Under the pieces are notes generated by a model. It was given only the letters and a program-made list of their open reading frames with translations, had not been told where the DNA came from and did no database searches. From an uncultured Clostridia bacterium (GTDB lineage: Bacteria; Bacillota; Clostridia; Oscillospirales; Oscillospiraceae): 19,338 nucleotides of DNA. Positions 1-6,235 of this stretch are shown piece after piece. The first letter of the stretch is position 1, and every line of letters starts with the position of its first letter. Both the position numbers and the translations under genes were made by a program. The stretch is from assembly GCA_937894515.1 (NCBI GenBank), contig CALCRH010000105.1, forward strand, positions 1-19,338, written 5' to 3'.

Positions 1-534
1 ACCAAGCATGTACTGAGATGATGGACTGAGTCCTTTTTCATCACTCATGAAATACTTGACAGCACGAATATAATCCTGAGTGCATCCAAGCCCCTTGTAG
101 TACATGTAGCCAGCTGAATAGCTACAAGACAGATTGCCTTGTTTGGCACCCTGCTCAAAATAATATACTGCTTTAGCGAAATCCTGCTTACCACGAGGAG
201 CATTCTTCATCATCGTACCAAGATTGTAATATGCATTTGTGTTTCCAAGACGTGCAGCCTCTTCAAAATATCTTATCGAGAGTGTTGAATCCTGAGTAAC
301 GCCAATGCCTTTGAGATAAACTACTCCAAGAGCATTTTGAGCCACAGGTCTCAAATCCTTATCTTCAATATTTTTTAAGGTTTGGATAGCCCATTCTGTA
401 GATTTACCAACAGTTTTTCCCTTGAGTATATCAACAGCTTCAGTTACTGCATTATCTGCACTTTGTGCATGACCACAATATGGCATGGTTATAATACAAG
501 CCACACCAATGATAGTTTTGTATGAGTATTTCAT
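1..534 (-). CDS. Sel1-repeat secreted protein, 3' end beyond window; Bacteroidales-like
   Basis: An open frame of 178 codons starts with ATG at 534-532 and runs off the left edge without a stop. The N-terminus is a signal peptide (basic MKYSYK, hydrophobic residues 7-18, probable cleavage after HAQ near residue 24). From about residue 60 there are Sel1/TPR-like repeats of ~36 residues: ALGVVYLKGIGV, then YFEEAARLGN, then YNLG, then YFEQGAKQGN, then AGYMYYKGLG. Sel1 proteins act as scaffolds for protein-protein contacts; the partner here is unknown. The DNA is clearly more AT-rich than everything to its right, and the bases before the start (GGTAATAATAAT) hold no Shine-Dalgarno site, as is usual in Bacteroidota. 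It is convincing as a gene but probably does not belong to the same genome as the rest, or arrived recently. Confidence 0.85.
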   Translation of the reverse strand, partial: MKYSYKTIIGVACIITMPYCGHAQSADNAVTEAVDILKGKTVGKSTEWAIQTLKNIEDKDLRPVAQNALGVVYLKGIGVTQDSTLSIRYFEEAARLGNTNAYYNLGTMMKNAPRGKQDFAKAVYYFEQGAKQGNLSCSYSAGYMYYKGLGCTQDYIRAVKYFMSDEKGLSPSSQYMLG

Positions 535-541
535 ATTATTA

Positions 542-919
542 TTACCAAGCCATTTCGTTGTTGTTATCTTCTTCCTCTTTCTTCTTGAGAGAGGTAAGCT
601 TGTTCATGCCCTTGACCACCAGGAACATGGCAAAGGCCACGATGATGAAGTCCACGATCACGGAGATCAGGCTGCCGAAATTCACGGCGACCTCGGGGGT
701 GACGATCTCGCCGGCATCCATCACGGCCTCTTTCAGCACCCACTTCCAGGCGGTAAAGTCCAGACCGCCGGTGATCATGGAGATCAGGGGCATAATGATA
801 TCGTTGACGATGGAGGTGGTGATTTTACCGAAGGCAGCGCCGATGACAACGCCGATGGCCATGTCCAGCACGTTGCCCCGCATAGCGAACTCTTTAAATT
901 CCTTGAAAAACTTTTTCAT
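542..919 (-). CDS. mscL: Large-conductance mechanosensitive channel MscL, C-terminus cut short or replaced
   Basis: A 125-residue MscL, the stretch-activated pore that releases solutes on osmotic downshock. The N-terminal amphipathic helix (MKKFFKEFKEFAMRGN) leads into TM1 (about 17-45, with the family pattern DMAIGVVIGAAFGKI), a periplasmic loop, and TM2 (about 83-103). Start ATG at 919 follows AAAGGAG at good spacing. Family members of this type usually continue after the charged KKKEEE stretch into a Pro/Ala-rich linker and a C-terminal helix ending like LLTEIRDLLKEQ. Here the protein stops after DNNNEMAW. The missing tail coincides with the switch to foreign AT-rich sequence, so the last 8-10 residues are probably encoded by the other DNA. 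The channel core is intact and the C-terminal helix is dispensable for gating in known MscLs, so it could still work if the join is real. Confidence 0.93.
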   Translation of the reverse strand: MKKFFKEFKEFAMRGNVLDMAIGVVIGAAFGKITTSIVNDIIMPLISMITGGLDFTAWKWVLKEAVMDAGEIVTPEVAVNFGSLISVIVDFIIVAFAMFLVVKGMNKLTSLKKKEEEDNNNEMAW

Positions 920-989
920 GATTCTCTCTCCTTTGTAATTACAATTTGTATAATTTGGCGGAAATATTACTTGTTGTTGTTAAATCCTC

Positions 990-1088
990 CGTAGGGGACG
1001 GCCTCTGGACGTCCCGTTGCCCGACAATGCCGGGCAATGCCATGGCGTATCGCCATGGCACGGTGCGTCGAGGACGCCGCACCCTACA
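990..1088. repeat. Multi-hairpin intergenic element with GTAGGG/CCCTAC ends
   Basis: The element is bounded by GTAGGG (991-996) and CCCTAC (1082-1087). Inside lie four successive stems: GGGACG/CGTCCC (995-1015), TTGCCCG/CGGGCAA (1017-1037), a perfect 10-bp stem TGCCATGGCG/CGCCATGGCA with a 3-base loop (1038-1060), and GGTGCG pairing with the GC-rich arm ending near 1083. It fills most of the gap between serS and mscL. It shares the module GTCGAGGACGCCG with the repeats at 18.9 kb. It looks like a non-autonomous palindromic repeat. Confidence 0.7.
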
Positions 1089-1108
1089 AATTCTACCGAA
1101 GGCATCTC

Positions 1109-1137
1109 CGTAGGGGCGGACGACTCTGTCCGCCCGC
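1109..1137. repeat. GTAGGGG-type palindrome abutting serS 3' end
   Basis: GTAGGG begins at 1110, followed by a perfect 8-bp stem GGGCGGAC (1114-1121), loop GACTCT, and GTCCGCCC (1128-1135). It ends about 5 bp from the serS stop. No T-tract follows on the serS strand, so it is not a canonical intrinsic terminator. It belongs to the same family as the elements at 2562 and 15298. Confidence 0.7.
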
Positions 1138-1141
1138 CAAA

Positions 1142-2464
1142 TTACTTCTTCGGCACCAATACTTCCTTGCCACCCATGTAGGGTTGCAGAACTTTGGGAA
1201 TTTTCACGGTACCGTCCGGCTGCAAATTGTTCTCCAGCAGAGCGATGAGCATACGGGGCGGCGCCACGCAGGTGTTGTTCAGGGTATGGCACAGCTGCAT
1301 CTTGCCCTCGTCGTCCTTATAGCGGATGTGCAGGCGGCGGGCCTGAGCATCGCCCAGGTTGGAGCAGGAGCAGACCTCAAAGTATTTCTGCTGCCGGGGA
1401 GACCAGGCCTCGATGTCGCAGCTCTTGCACTTCAGGTCGGCCAGATCGCCGGAGCAGCACTCCAACTGCCGCACGGGAATGTCCAGAGACCGGAACAGCT
1501 CCACGCTGTACTGCCACAGTTTTTCGTACCACGCCTTGCTGTCCTCGGGCTTGCAGACCACGATCATCTCCTGCTTTTCAAACTGGTGGATGCGGTACAC
1601 ACCCCGCTCCTCGATACCGTGGGAGCCCTTCTCCTTGCGGAAGCAGGGGGAGTAGGAGGTCAGGGTCTGGGGCAGCTTGTCCGCCGGCACGATCTGGTCG
1701 ATGAACCGGCCGATCATGCTGTGCTCGGAGGTGCCGATCAGATACAGATCCTCGCCCTCGATCTTATACATCATGGCGTCCATATCGGTCTGGGACATGA
1801 CGCCTTCCACCACGTTGCCGTGGATCATGAACGGGGGAATGCAGTAGGTGAAGCCCTTGTCGATCATGAAGTCCCGGCCATAGGCCAGCACTGCCTCATG
1901 CATCCGGGCGATGTCGCCCAGCAGATAGTAGAACCCGCTGCCGGATACCCGGCCTGCCGCGTCCATGTCAATGCCGTCAAAGCTCTCCATGATGTCGGTG
2001 TGGTAGGGGATCTCAAAGGCGGGGACGGTGGCCTCGCCGAACCGCTGGACCTCTACGTTGGCGCTGTCGTCCGGGCCGATGGGTACGGTGTCGTCAATGA
2101 TCTGGGGGATCACCAGCATGATCTTGTAGAGCTGTTCGGCGGCCTGTGCCTGACGGGTTTCCAGCTTCTCCATCTTCTCGGCGTTTGCCTTGACGGCGGC
2201 GTTGTTGGAGTCGATCTGTGCCTGGAGTTCGGCGCGCTTGGCCTCGTCCTCGCACTTCTTCAGCTGGCCGAACAGGGGGCCGTTGGCCTTGCTCAGCTTG
2301 TTGCGCTCTGCCTTGAGAGCCTCGGCCTCCTGCTGGCATTGGCGCTTTTCGGCGTCCAGCGCAATGGCCTCGTCCACCAGGGGCAACTTGGCGTTCTGAA
2401 ACTTTTTGCGAATATTTTCCTTCACGATCTCCGGATTCTCCCGGACGAATTTCATATCAAGCAT
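1142..2464 (-). CDS. serS: Seryl-tRNA synthetase (divergent clostridial type)
   Basis: This 440-residue class II synthetase charges tRNA-Ser in the cytoplasm. The N-terminal arm (MLDMKFVRENPEIVKENIRKK, then a long Lys/Glu/Gln-rich helical hairpin to about residue 110) is the coiled coil that grips the long variable arm of tRNA-Ser. The catalytic core has motif 2 (FRKEKGSHG at about 275, RIHQFEKQEM at 291-300) and motif 3 (HTLNNTCVAPPR, Arg at about 404), ending PYMGGKE. Motif 3 has NNTCVAPPR where the common bacterial enzyme has NGSGLAVGR, and the region 336-367 is rich in cysteine (ECC, CKSC, VCSCS). This matches a second sequence class known in Clostridia. Start ATG at 2464 follows CGAGGT. 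No T-box leader is visible in the 135 bp upstream, although clostridial synthetases often have one. It lies downstream of parB, separated by two palindromic repeats. Confidence 0.95.
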   Translation of the reverse strand: MLDMKFVRENPEIVKENIRKKFQNAKLPLVDEAIALDAEKRQCQQEAEALKAERNKLSKANGPLFGQLKKCEDEAKRAELQAQIDSNNAAVKANAEKMEKLETRQAQAAEQLYKIMLVIPQIIDDTVPIGPDDSANVEVQRFGEATVPAFEIPYHTDIMESFDGIDMDAAGRVSGSGFYYLLGDIARMHEAVLAYGRDFMIDKGFTYCIPPFMIHGNVVEGVMSQTDMDAMMYKIEGEDLYLIGTSEHSMIGRFIDQIVPADKLPQTLTSYSPCFRKEKGSHGIEERGVYRIHQFEKQEMIVVCKPEDSKAWYEKLWQYSVELFRSLDIPVRQLECCSGDLADLKCKSCDIEAWSPRQQKYFEVCSCSNLGDAQARRLHIRYKDDEGKMQLCHTLNNTCVAPPRMLIALLENNLQPDGTVKIPKVLQPYMGGKEVLVPKK

Positions 2465-2517
2465 AGTATGTTACCTCGTTTTACATAAAGTTTTCACTTT
2501 TCAAAGATTACCGTTGG

Positions 2518-2552
2518 TCATTCCGAGCCGGTGCGCACACCGGCGTGGGAAT
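2518..2552. repeat. Intergenic hairpin repeat of the TCATTCCGAG...GGGAAT type
   Basis: ATTCC (2520-2524) pairs with GGAAT (2548-2552), enclosing a perfect 7-bp stem GCCGGTG (2527-2533), loop CGCA, CACCGGC (2538-2544). It resembles the widespread bacterial REP-like repeat that begins GTCATTGCGAG and ends GCAATC. It lies in the serS-parB gap, next to a second palindrome. C6-T-type run CTTTTTT follows on the plus strand, so it could stop plus-strand antisense transcripts. Confidence 0.6.
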
Positions 2553-2561
2553 CCGCTTTTT

Positions 2562-2590
2562 TGTAGGGGCCGATGCCTACATCGGCCCGC
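2562..2590. repeat. TGTAGGGG palindrome abutting parB 3' end
   Basis: TGTAGG (2562-2567) runs into a perfect 9-bp stem GGGCCGATG (2567-2575), loop CCTA, CATCGGCCC (2580-2588). It ends 9 bp from the parB stop codon. The CGATG-CCTA-CATCG core recurs in inverted sense as GATGTAGGCATC at 18751-18762. There is no T-tract on the parB strand. Confidence 0.7.
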
Positions 2591-2599
2591 ATTTCCGCT

Positions 2600-3466
2600 T
2601 TACTTTTTCATGGTGTAGAGCGCGTCTATCAGCGTGTTCAAATCGTCCACGCCGTAATATTCCAGCTCAATGCGGCCCTTCTTCCGGCCGCTGACGATCT
2701 TCACCGGACGACCCAGTCGGGCGGTCAGCTCCCGCCCGGCCTCTTCGGTGTAATCCACGGTCAGCACAGGCTTTGCGGCCTTTTTGTCTTTCTTTTCCTG
2801 CTGTAATTTCTTGCATAAAAGCTCGGTCTGCCGCACGGACAGATCGCCTTTCCGGATGGCTTTGGCGGCCTCCCCCTGCATACTTCCCGGCAGGGACAAC
2901 AGGGTTCTGGCGTGGCCTGCCGACAGCTCCCCTTTTTCGACCATCTCCCGCACATCATCCACCAGATTCAGCAATCGCAGGGCGTTGGCTACGGCGCTGC
3001 GGCTCTTGCCCACCCGCTCGGCAGTCTCCTCTTGCGTGAGGTTGTACTGCTCCATCAGTACGTGGTAGCCCTCGGCCTCCTCCATGGGATTTAAGTCCTC
3101 GCGCTGGAGGTTTTCGATCATAGCCAGCTCCATGGCCTTGCGGTCGTCGGCCTCGATGACCACCGCAGGCACCTGCGTCAAGCCCGCCATACGGGCAGCC
3201 CGCCACCGGCGCTCACCGGCGATGATCTGGTAATAACCGGACTGGAGCTTCCGAACAGTCAGGGGCTGAATGATGCCGTGCTGTCGAATGGAGTCCGCCA
3301 GATCGCTGAGAGCCTCCGGATCAAACTGCTTGCGGGGCTGGGACGAGCAGCTCTCCACCTGTGAGATGGGCAGGAACAGACTGGACCTGCTCTCGCTGTT
3401 CTCTGTCATATAGTCGTCGCCCAACAGGGCGCCCAGACCTTTACCTAAACCTTTGTTGTTTGCCAT
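2600..3466 (-). CDS. parB: Chromosome partitioning protein ParB (Spo0J)
   Basis: A 288-residue CTP-dependent DNA clamp that loads at parS, spreads, recruits SMC and stimulates ParA. N-terminal GLGKGLGALLG is the ParA-contact motif. The CTP-binding domain has QPRKQFD (43-49), GIIQPLTVR (64-72), the GERRWRA box (84-90) and ENLQREDLNPMEEA (118-131). The helix-turn-helix follows (TQEETAERVGKSRSAVANALRLL, 144-166) and a C-terminal dimerisation domain ends the protein. The specificity residues fit ParB rather than Noc: Arg156 in GKSR and Gly184 in AGHAR. ATG at 3466 lies 13 bp after the parA stop with an AAGGAG site, so the two are one operon. Two parS sites lie upstream of parA. Compare the Noc paralogue at 15.9 kb. 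Confidence 0.97.
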   Translation of the reverse strand: MANNKGLGKGLGALLGDDYMTENSESRSSLFLPISQVESCSSQPRKQFDPEALSDLADSIRQHGIIQPLTVRKLQSGYYQIIAGERRWRAARMAGLTQVPAVVIEADDRKAMELAMIENLQREDLNPMEEAEGYHVLMEQYNLTQEETAERVGKSRSAVANALRLLNLVDDVREMVEKGELSAGHARTLLSLPGSMQGEAAKAIRKGDLSVRQTELLCKKLQQEKKDKKAAKPVLTVDYTEEAGRELTARLGRPVKIVSGRKKGRIELEYYGVDDLNTLIDALYTMKK

Positions 3467-3479
3467 GTTATGGCTCCTT

Positions 3480-4235
3480 TCAGGAGTTTTTCTTCAAGAA
3501 TTCGTTGGCCAGCGCCACATATGCCTCGGCACCGCGACAGGTGCGGTCATAGGCGGTGATGGGCTTGCCATGACTGGGTGCCTCGGAAAGCCGGATATTC
3601 CGGGGAATTACGGTGGAATAGACCTTGCCGGGGAAGAACCGCTTGACCTCCTGCGCCACCTGAATGCTCAGATTGGTGCGCCCATCGAACATGGTCAGCA
3701 GCACGCCCTCAATACTGAGGTCGGGGTTCATGCTCCGCCGCACGATCCGCACGGTGTTCATCAGATCGGAAAGCCCTTCCAGCGCGTAGTACTCACCCTG
3801 CAAAGGTACCAGCAGGGAGTTGGCGGCGCACAGGGCGTTCAAGGTCAGCAGCTCCAAAGACGGCGGGCAGTCGATGAAAATATACTCATAACGATCCGCC
3901 ACCTGGGAGAGAACGCCCTTGAGCAGGAACTGACGGTTATCCATCTCGATCATCTCGATGCCCGCACCGGCCAGCGCCTTGCTGCTGGGCAGCACATCGC
4001 CGTATCGGGTGGACACGATGGCCTTTTCCGCCTCCACGCCGTTGATCAGCACATCATAGATGCCGTTGGAGGTGGACTTGTCCACACCCATACCGGAGGT
4101 GGCGTTGGCCTGGGGGTCGAAGTCGCACAGCAGCACTTTTTTGCCGGCGGCCTGCAGAGCCGCTGCCAGATTGACACAGGTGGTGGTTTTTCCCACCCCG
4201 CCTTTTTGGTTGACGATAGCAATGATTTTTCCCAC
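3480..4235 (-). CDS. parA: Chromosome partitioning ATPase ParA (Soj)
   Basis: A 251-residue MinD/ParA-family ATPase that forms nucleoid-bound dimers and moves ParB-parS complexes. The deviant Walker A box is KGGVGKTT (11-18, with signature Lys11), Walker A' is CDFDPQANAT (37-46) and Walker B is FIDCPPS (120-126). There is no N-terminal DNA-binding domain, so this is the short chromosomal (Soj) form, not a plasmid type Ia ParA. The start is GTG at 4235-4233, 8 bp after AAAGAGG; the next in-frame alternatives would remove the P-loop strand. A strong extended -10 promoter lies 43-70 bp upstream, and parS sites lie just beyond it, so ParB bound there could affect parAB expression. Confidence 0.97.
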   Translation of the reverse strand: MGKIIAIVNQKGGVGKTTTCVNLAAALQAAGKKVLLCDFDPQANATSGMGVDKSTSNGIYDVLINGVEAEKAIVSTRYGDVLPSSKALAGAGIEMIEMDNRQFLLKGVLSQVADRYEYIFIDCPPSLELLTLNALCAANSLLVPLQGEYYALEGLSDLMNTVRIVRRSMNPDLSIEGVLLTMFDGRTNLSIQVAQEVKRFFPGKVYSTVIPRNIRLSEAPSHGKPITAYDRTCRGAEAYVALANEFLKKNS

Positions 4236-4277
4236 AGTATAAACCTCTTTCTTTCGTCAGGTTACATTATTTTAATC

Positions 4278-4305
4278 AGTATACCACAAACGCGGGCGGT
4301 TTCAA
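4278..4305 (-). promoter_or_regulatory. Predicted sigma-70 type promoter of parAB
   Basis: On the minus strand TTGAAA (4305-4300) and TATACT (4283-4278) are separated by 16 bp, with TG one base before the -10 box (extended -10). The predicted start is near 4271, giving a ~35-nt leader before the GTG of parA. The nearest parS core begins 26 bp upstream of the -35 box. Confidence 0.65.
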
Positions 4306-4330
4306 TAGAAAATTGTAGAAATAAGAAAAA

Positions 4331-4344
4331 GTTTCACGTGAAAC
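4331..4344. promoter_or_regulatory. parS site 1 (ParB binding)
   Basis: GTTTCACGTGAAAC is a perfect 14-bp palindrome matching the core of the bacterial parS consensus TGTTNCACGTGAAACA, with the final A also present. It lies between the GH13 stop and the parAB promoter. ParB loading here would seed the partition complex. Confidence 0.93.
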
Positions 4345-4363
4345 ACCACCGGGGAAGGGTCGC

Positions 4364-4377
4364 GTTTCACGTGAAAC
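4364..4377. promoter_or_regulatory. parS site 2 (ParB binding)
   Basis: A second identical core GTTTCACGTGAAAC, with its centre 33 bp (about three helical turns) from site 1, so both sites face the same side of the helix. It ends 3 bp before the GH13 stop codon. A pair of sites this close is common next to parAB near chromosome origins. Confidence 0.93.
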
Positions 4378-4379
4378 AT

Positions 4380-6212
4380 TCAAATCAATATGGCGCCGTT
4401 CAAAGGCGGCAGAGTCAGGCGCAGGACCTGGTCGGGCAGGAGAAACCGCTGGCCGTTGGCGGCATCGGTGGCCACCGTGTCGTGCCAGGGCAGAGTGATC
4501 TCCCGGGGGGTATCCCCGGCGTTGAGGGCACAGACGGTGACCTCATCGTTCAAGCGCCGTTCCAGCACCAGCAGACCGCCATCGGCAGACAAGTATCGAA
4601 TGTCGCCGCTTTGCAGGGAGGGGCGGGATTTACGCAGCTTGCCCAGGGTACGGAAAAAGGCCAGCAGGGCGGTATCTTCGTGACCCCAGGGGTAGGTGCC
4701 GCGGTTGAGCGGATCCTCGAAGCCCTGCATACCCGCTTCATCGCCGTAGAAAACGGTGGGGGAGCCGGGGAAGCAGTACAGCAGCATGGCGCCCAGCCGC
4801 AGCCGGCTGAGACCTCGCGCCAGCTCAGCCGGGGACAGGCGGTAGTCGGCGCGTTCGTCCTTGCTGTCGGGCACGGCGTCCGCACCGAGGGCGGTGAGGA
4901 TACGGGGCGTATCGTGGGTGCCCAACAGGTTGAGGGTGGAATAGTAGGCGCTGCGGGGATAGTTCTCCCGGAGCTGCTCCATGGTCTCCTGAAAATCTGC
5001 GGCATCGCCACCCTGCAGATAATCCAGCGCCGCGGTGCGGAAGGGGTAGCTCATCACACCGCCCAGCTCATCACCCAGCAGGTAGCGGCGGCGTTGGGAG
5101 TAGGCAATCTTGTTGCTGGCATCCTCCCAGACCTCGCCCAGCAGGAAGCTGTCGGGCTTTTCCTCTGTCATGGCCTGCCGCAGCTCGGCGATAAAGTCGT
5201 CCGGCAGCTCGTCTGCTACGTCCAGCCGCCACGCCGAAGCGCCTGCCCGGAGCCAGCGGCGCACCACGCTGTCCCGGTCGGAAATGATGAAGCGGCGGTA
5301 GGCCGGGTCGTTTTCGTTGACGGCGGGCAGGGTGCGGATACCCCACCACGCATCGTACTGATCGGGATAGTGCCGGAAGCTGTACCAGGGGTAGTAGAGG
5401 CTGTCCGGACTCTGGGCGGCTCCCAATTCGGGGAACGTGCCGTAGGCATTGAAATAGCGGCTGTCGGAGCCGGTGTGGTTGAATACGCCGTCCAGCATCA
5501 CCCGAATGCCCCGCTTATCCGCCTCGGCGCAGAGAGTACGAAAGTCCTCCTCGGTACCCAGCAGCGGGTCGATGGACTGATAGTCGGCGGTGTCATAGCG
5601 GTGGTTGCTGGCGGCGGCAAAGATCGGATTTAAGTACAGTGTGGTCACGCTGAGCTCGGCCAGATAGTCCAGCTTGGACGTAATCCCCTGCAAACTGCCG
5701 CCGAAGAAGTCGCAGTTCCGCACCACGCCGTCTCCGTCCGGACGGTGTACGGGAGGTTCATCCCAGTGCCGGTGTACCCAGCGGCCACCGAAAATGCCGG
5801 CGGGATCCGGCGTTTCCAGACGGCAGAAGCGGTCGGGAAAGATCTGATAGGTCACGCCCCGGCCAAACCAGTCGGGGGTATGGGGATCCCGGTAGACGGT
5901 GAGCTGGTAGGGGGTCTCATCGCCGTAGCCGCCCTTGCCCCAAATGACGGAGGTGCCGTCACCCCGGGTAAACCGGAACGTGTACCAGATAAGGGTGGCG
6001 GCCTCCGGTGCGGCATAGGTGCCGGAAAAGCCCTCCGGGCAGGGAGACAGGGCGGCTTCCATAAGAGAATCGGCAAATTCGTCATAGGCCAGCAGAGTGC
6101 AGGCGGCAAAGCCCTCCGCCGGATCGGGACGGAGGGTAAAGCGCACCTCGGTGCCGCATTCCACGGCACCGAAGGGAAATTTGCAGTTTTCATCGCGGGA
6201 AGAGAAAACCAT
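4380..6212 (-). CDS. GH13 alpha-amylase family glycosidase (neopullulanase/cyclomaltodextrinase-like), cytoplasmic
   Basis: A 610-residue alpha-glucan hydrolase. An N-terminal beta-sandwich (about 1-110; FGAVECGTEVRFTLRP, IWYTFRF) precedes the catalytic barrel starting at WFGRGVTYQIFPDRF (115-129). Conserved regions: DGVFNHTG (241-248), WRLDVADEL (328-336, nucleophile Asp331), LLGEVWED (357-364, acid/base Glu360), and GTHDTPR (431-437, stabilising Asp434). FPGSPTVFYGDEAGMQGFEDPLNR follows, then a C-terminal beta domain. No signal peptide is present, so it probably acts on imported maltodextrins or internal glycogen. The N-terminal domain and YQIFPDRF motif favour neopullulanase or maltogenic types over secreted amylases; the exact substrate cannot be told. 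It starts 23 bp after the PBP2 stop with GAGGT upstream, so it is likely cotranscribed with the mre genes. That is an unusual partner. Its stop lies 3 bp from parS site 2. Confidence 0.93.
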   Translation of the reverse strand: MVFSSRDENCKFPFGAVECGTEVRFTLRPDPAEGFAACTLLAYDEFADSLMEAALSPCPEGFSGTYAAPEAATLIWYTFRFTRGDGTSVIWGKGGYGDETPYQLTVYRDPHTPDWFGRGVTYQIFPDRFCRLETPDPAGIFGGRWVHRHWDEPPVHRPDGDGVVRNCDFFGGSLQGITSKLDYLAELSVTTLYLNPIFAAASNHRYDTADYQSIDPLLGTEEDFRTLCAEADKRGIRVMLDGVFNHTGSDSRYFNAYGTFPELGAAQSPDSLYYPWYSFRHYPDQYDAWWGIRTLPAVNENDPAYRRFIISDRDSVVRRWLRAGASAWRLDVADELPDDFIAELRQAMTEEKPDSFLLGEVWEDASNKIAYSQRRRYLLGDELGGVMSYPFRTAALDYLQGGDAADFQETMEQLRENYPRSAYYSTLNLLGTHDTPRILTALGADAVPDSKDERADYRLSPAELARGLSRLRLGAMLLYCFPGSPTVFYGDEAGMQGFEDPLNRGTYPWGHEDTALLAFFRTLGKLRKSRPSLQSGDIRYLSADGGLLVLERRLNDEVTVCALNAGDTPREITLPWHDTVATDAANGQRFLLPDQVLRLTLPPLNGAILI

Positions 6213-6235
6213 AGGATACCTCGCAGGAAAGAGGA

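Noticed and set aside
2465..2599. T-box riboswitch upstream of serS
   Set aside because: The gap is only 135 bp, holds two palindromic repeats, and shows no T-box core or antiterminator.
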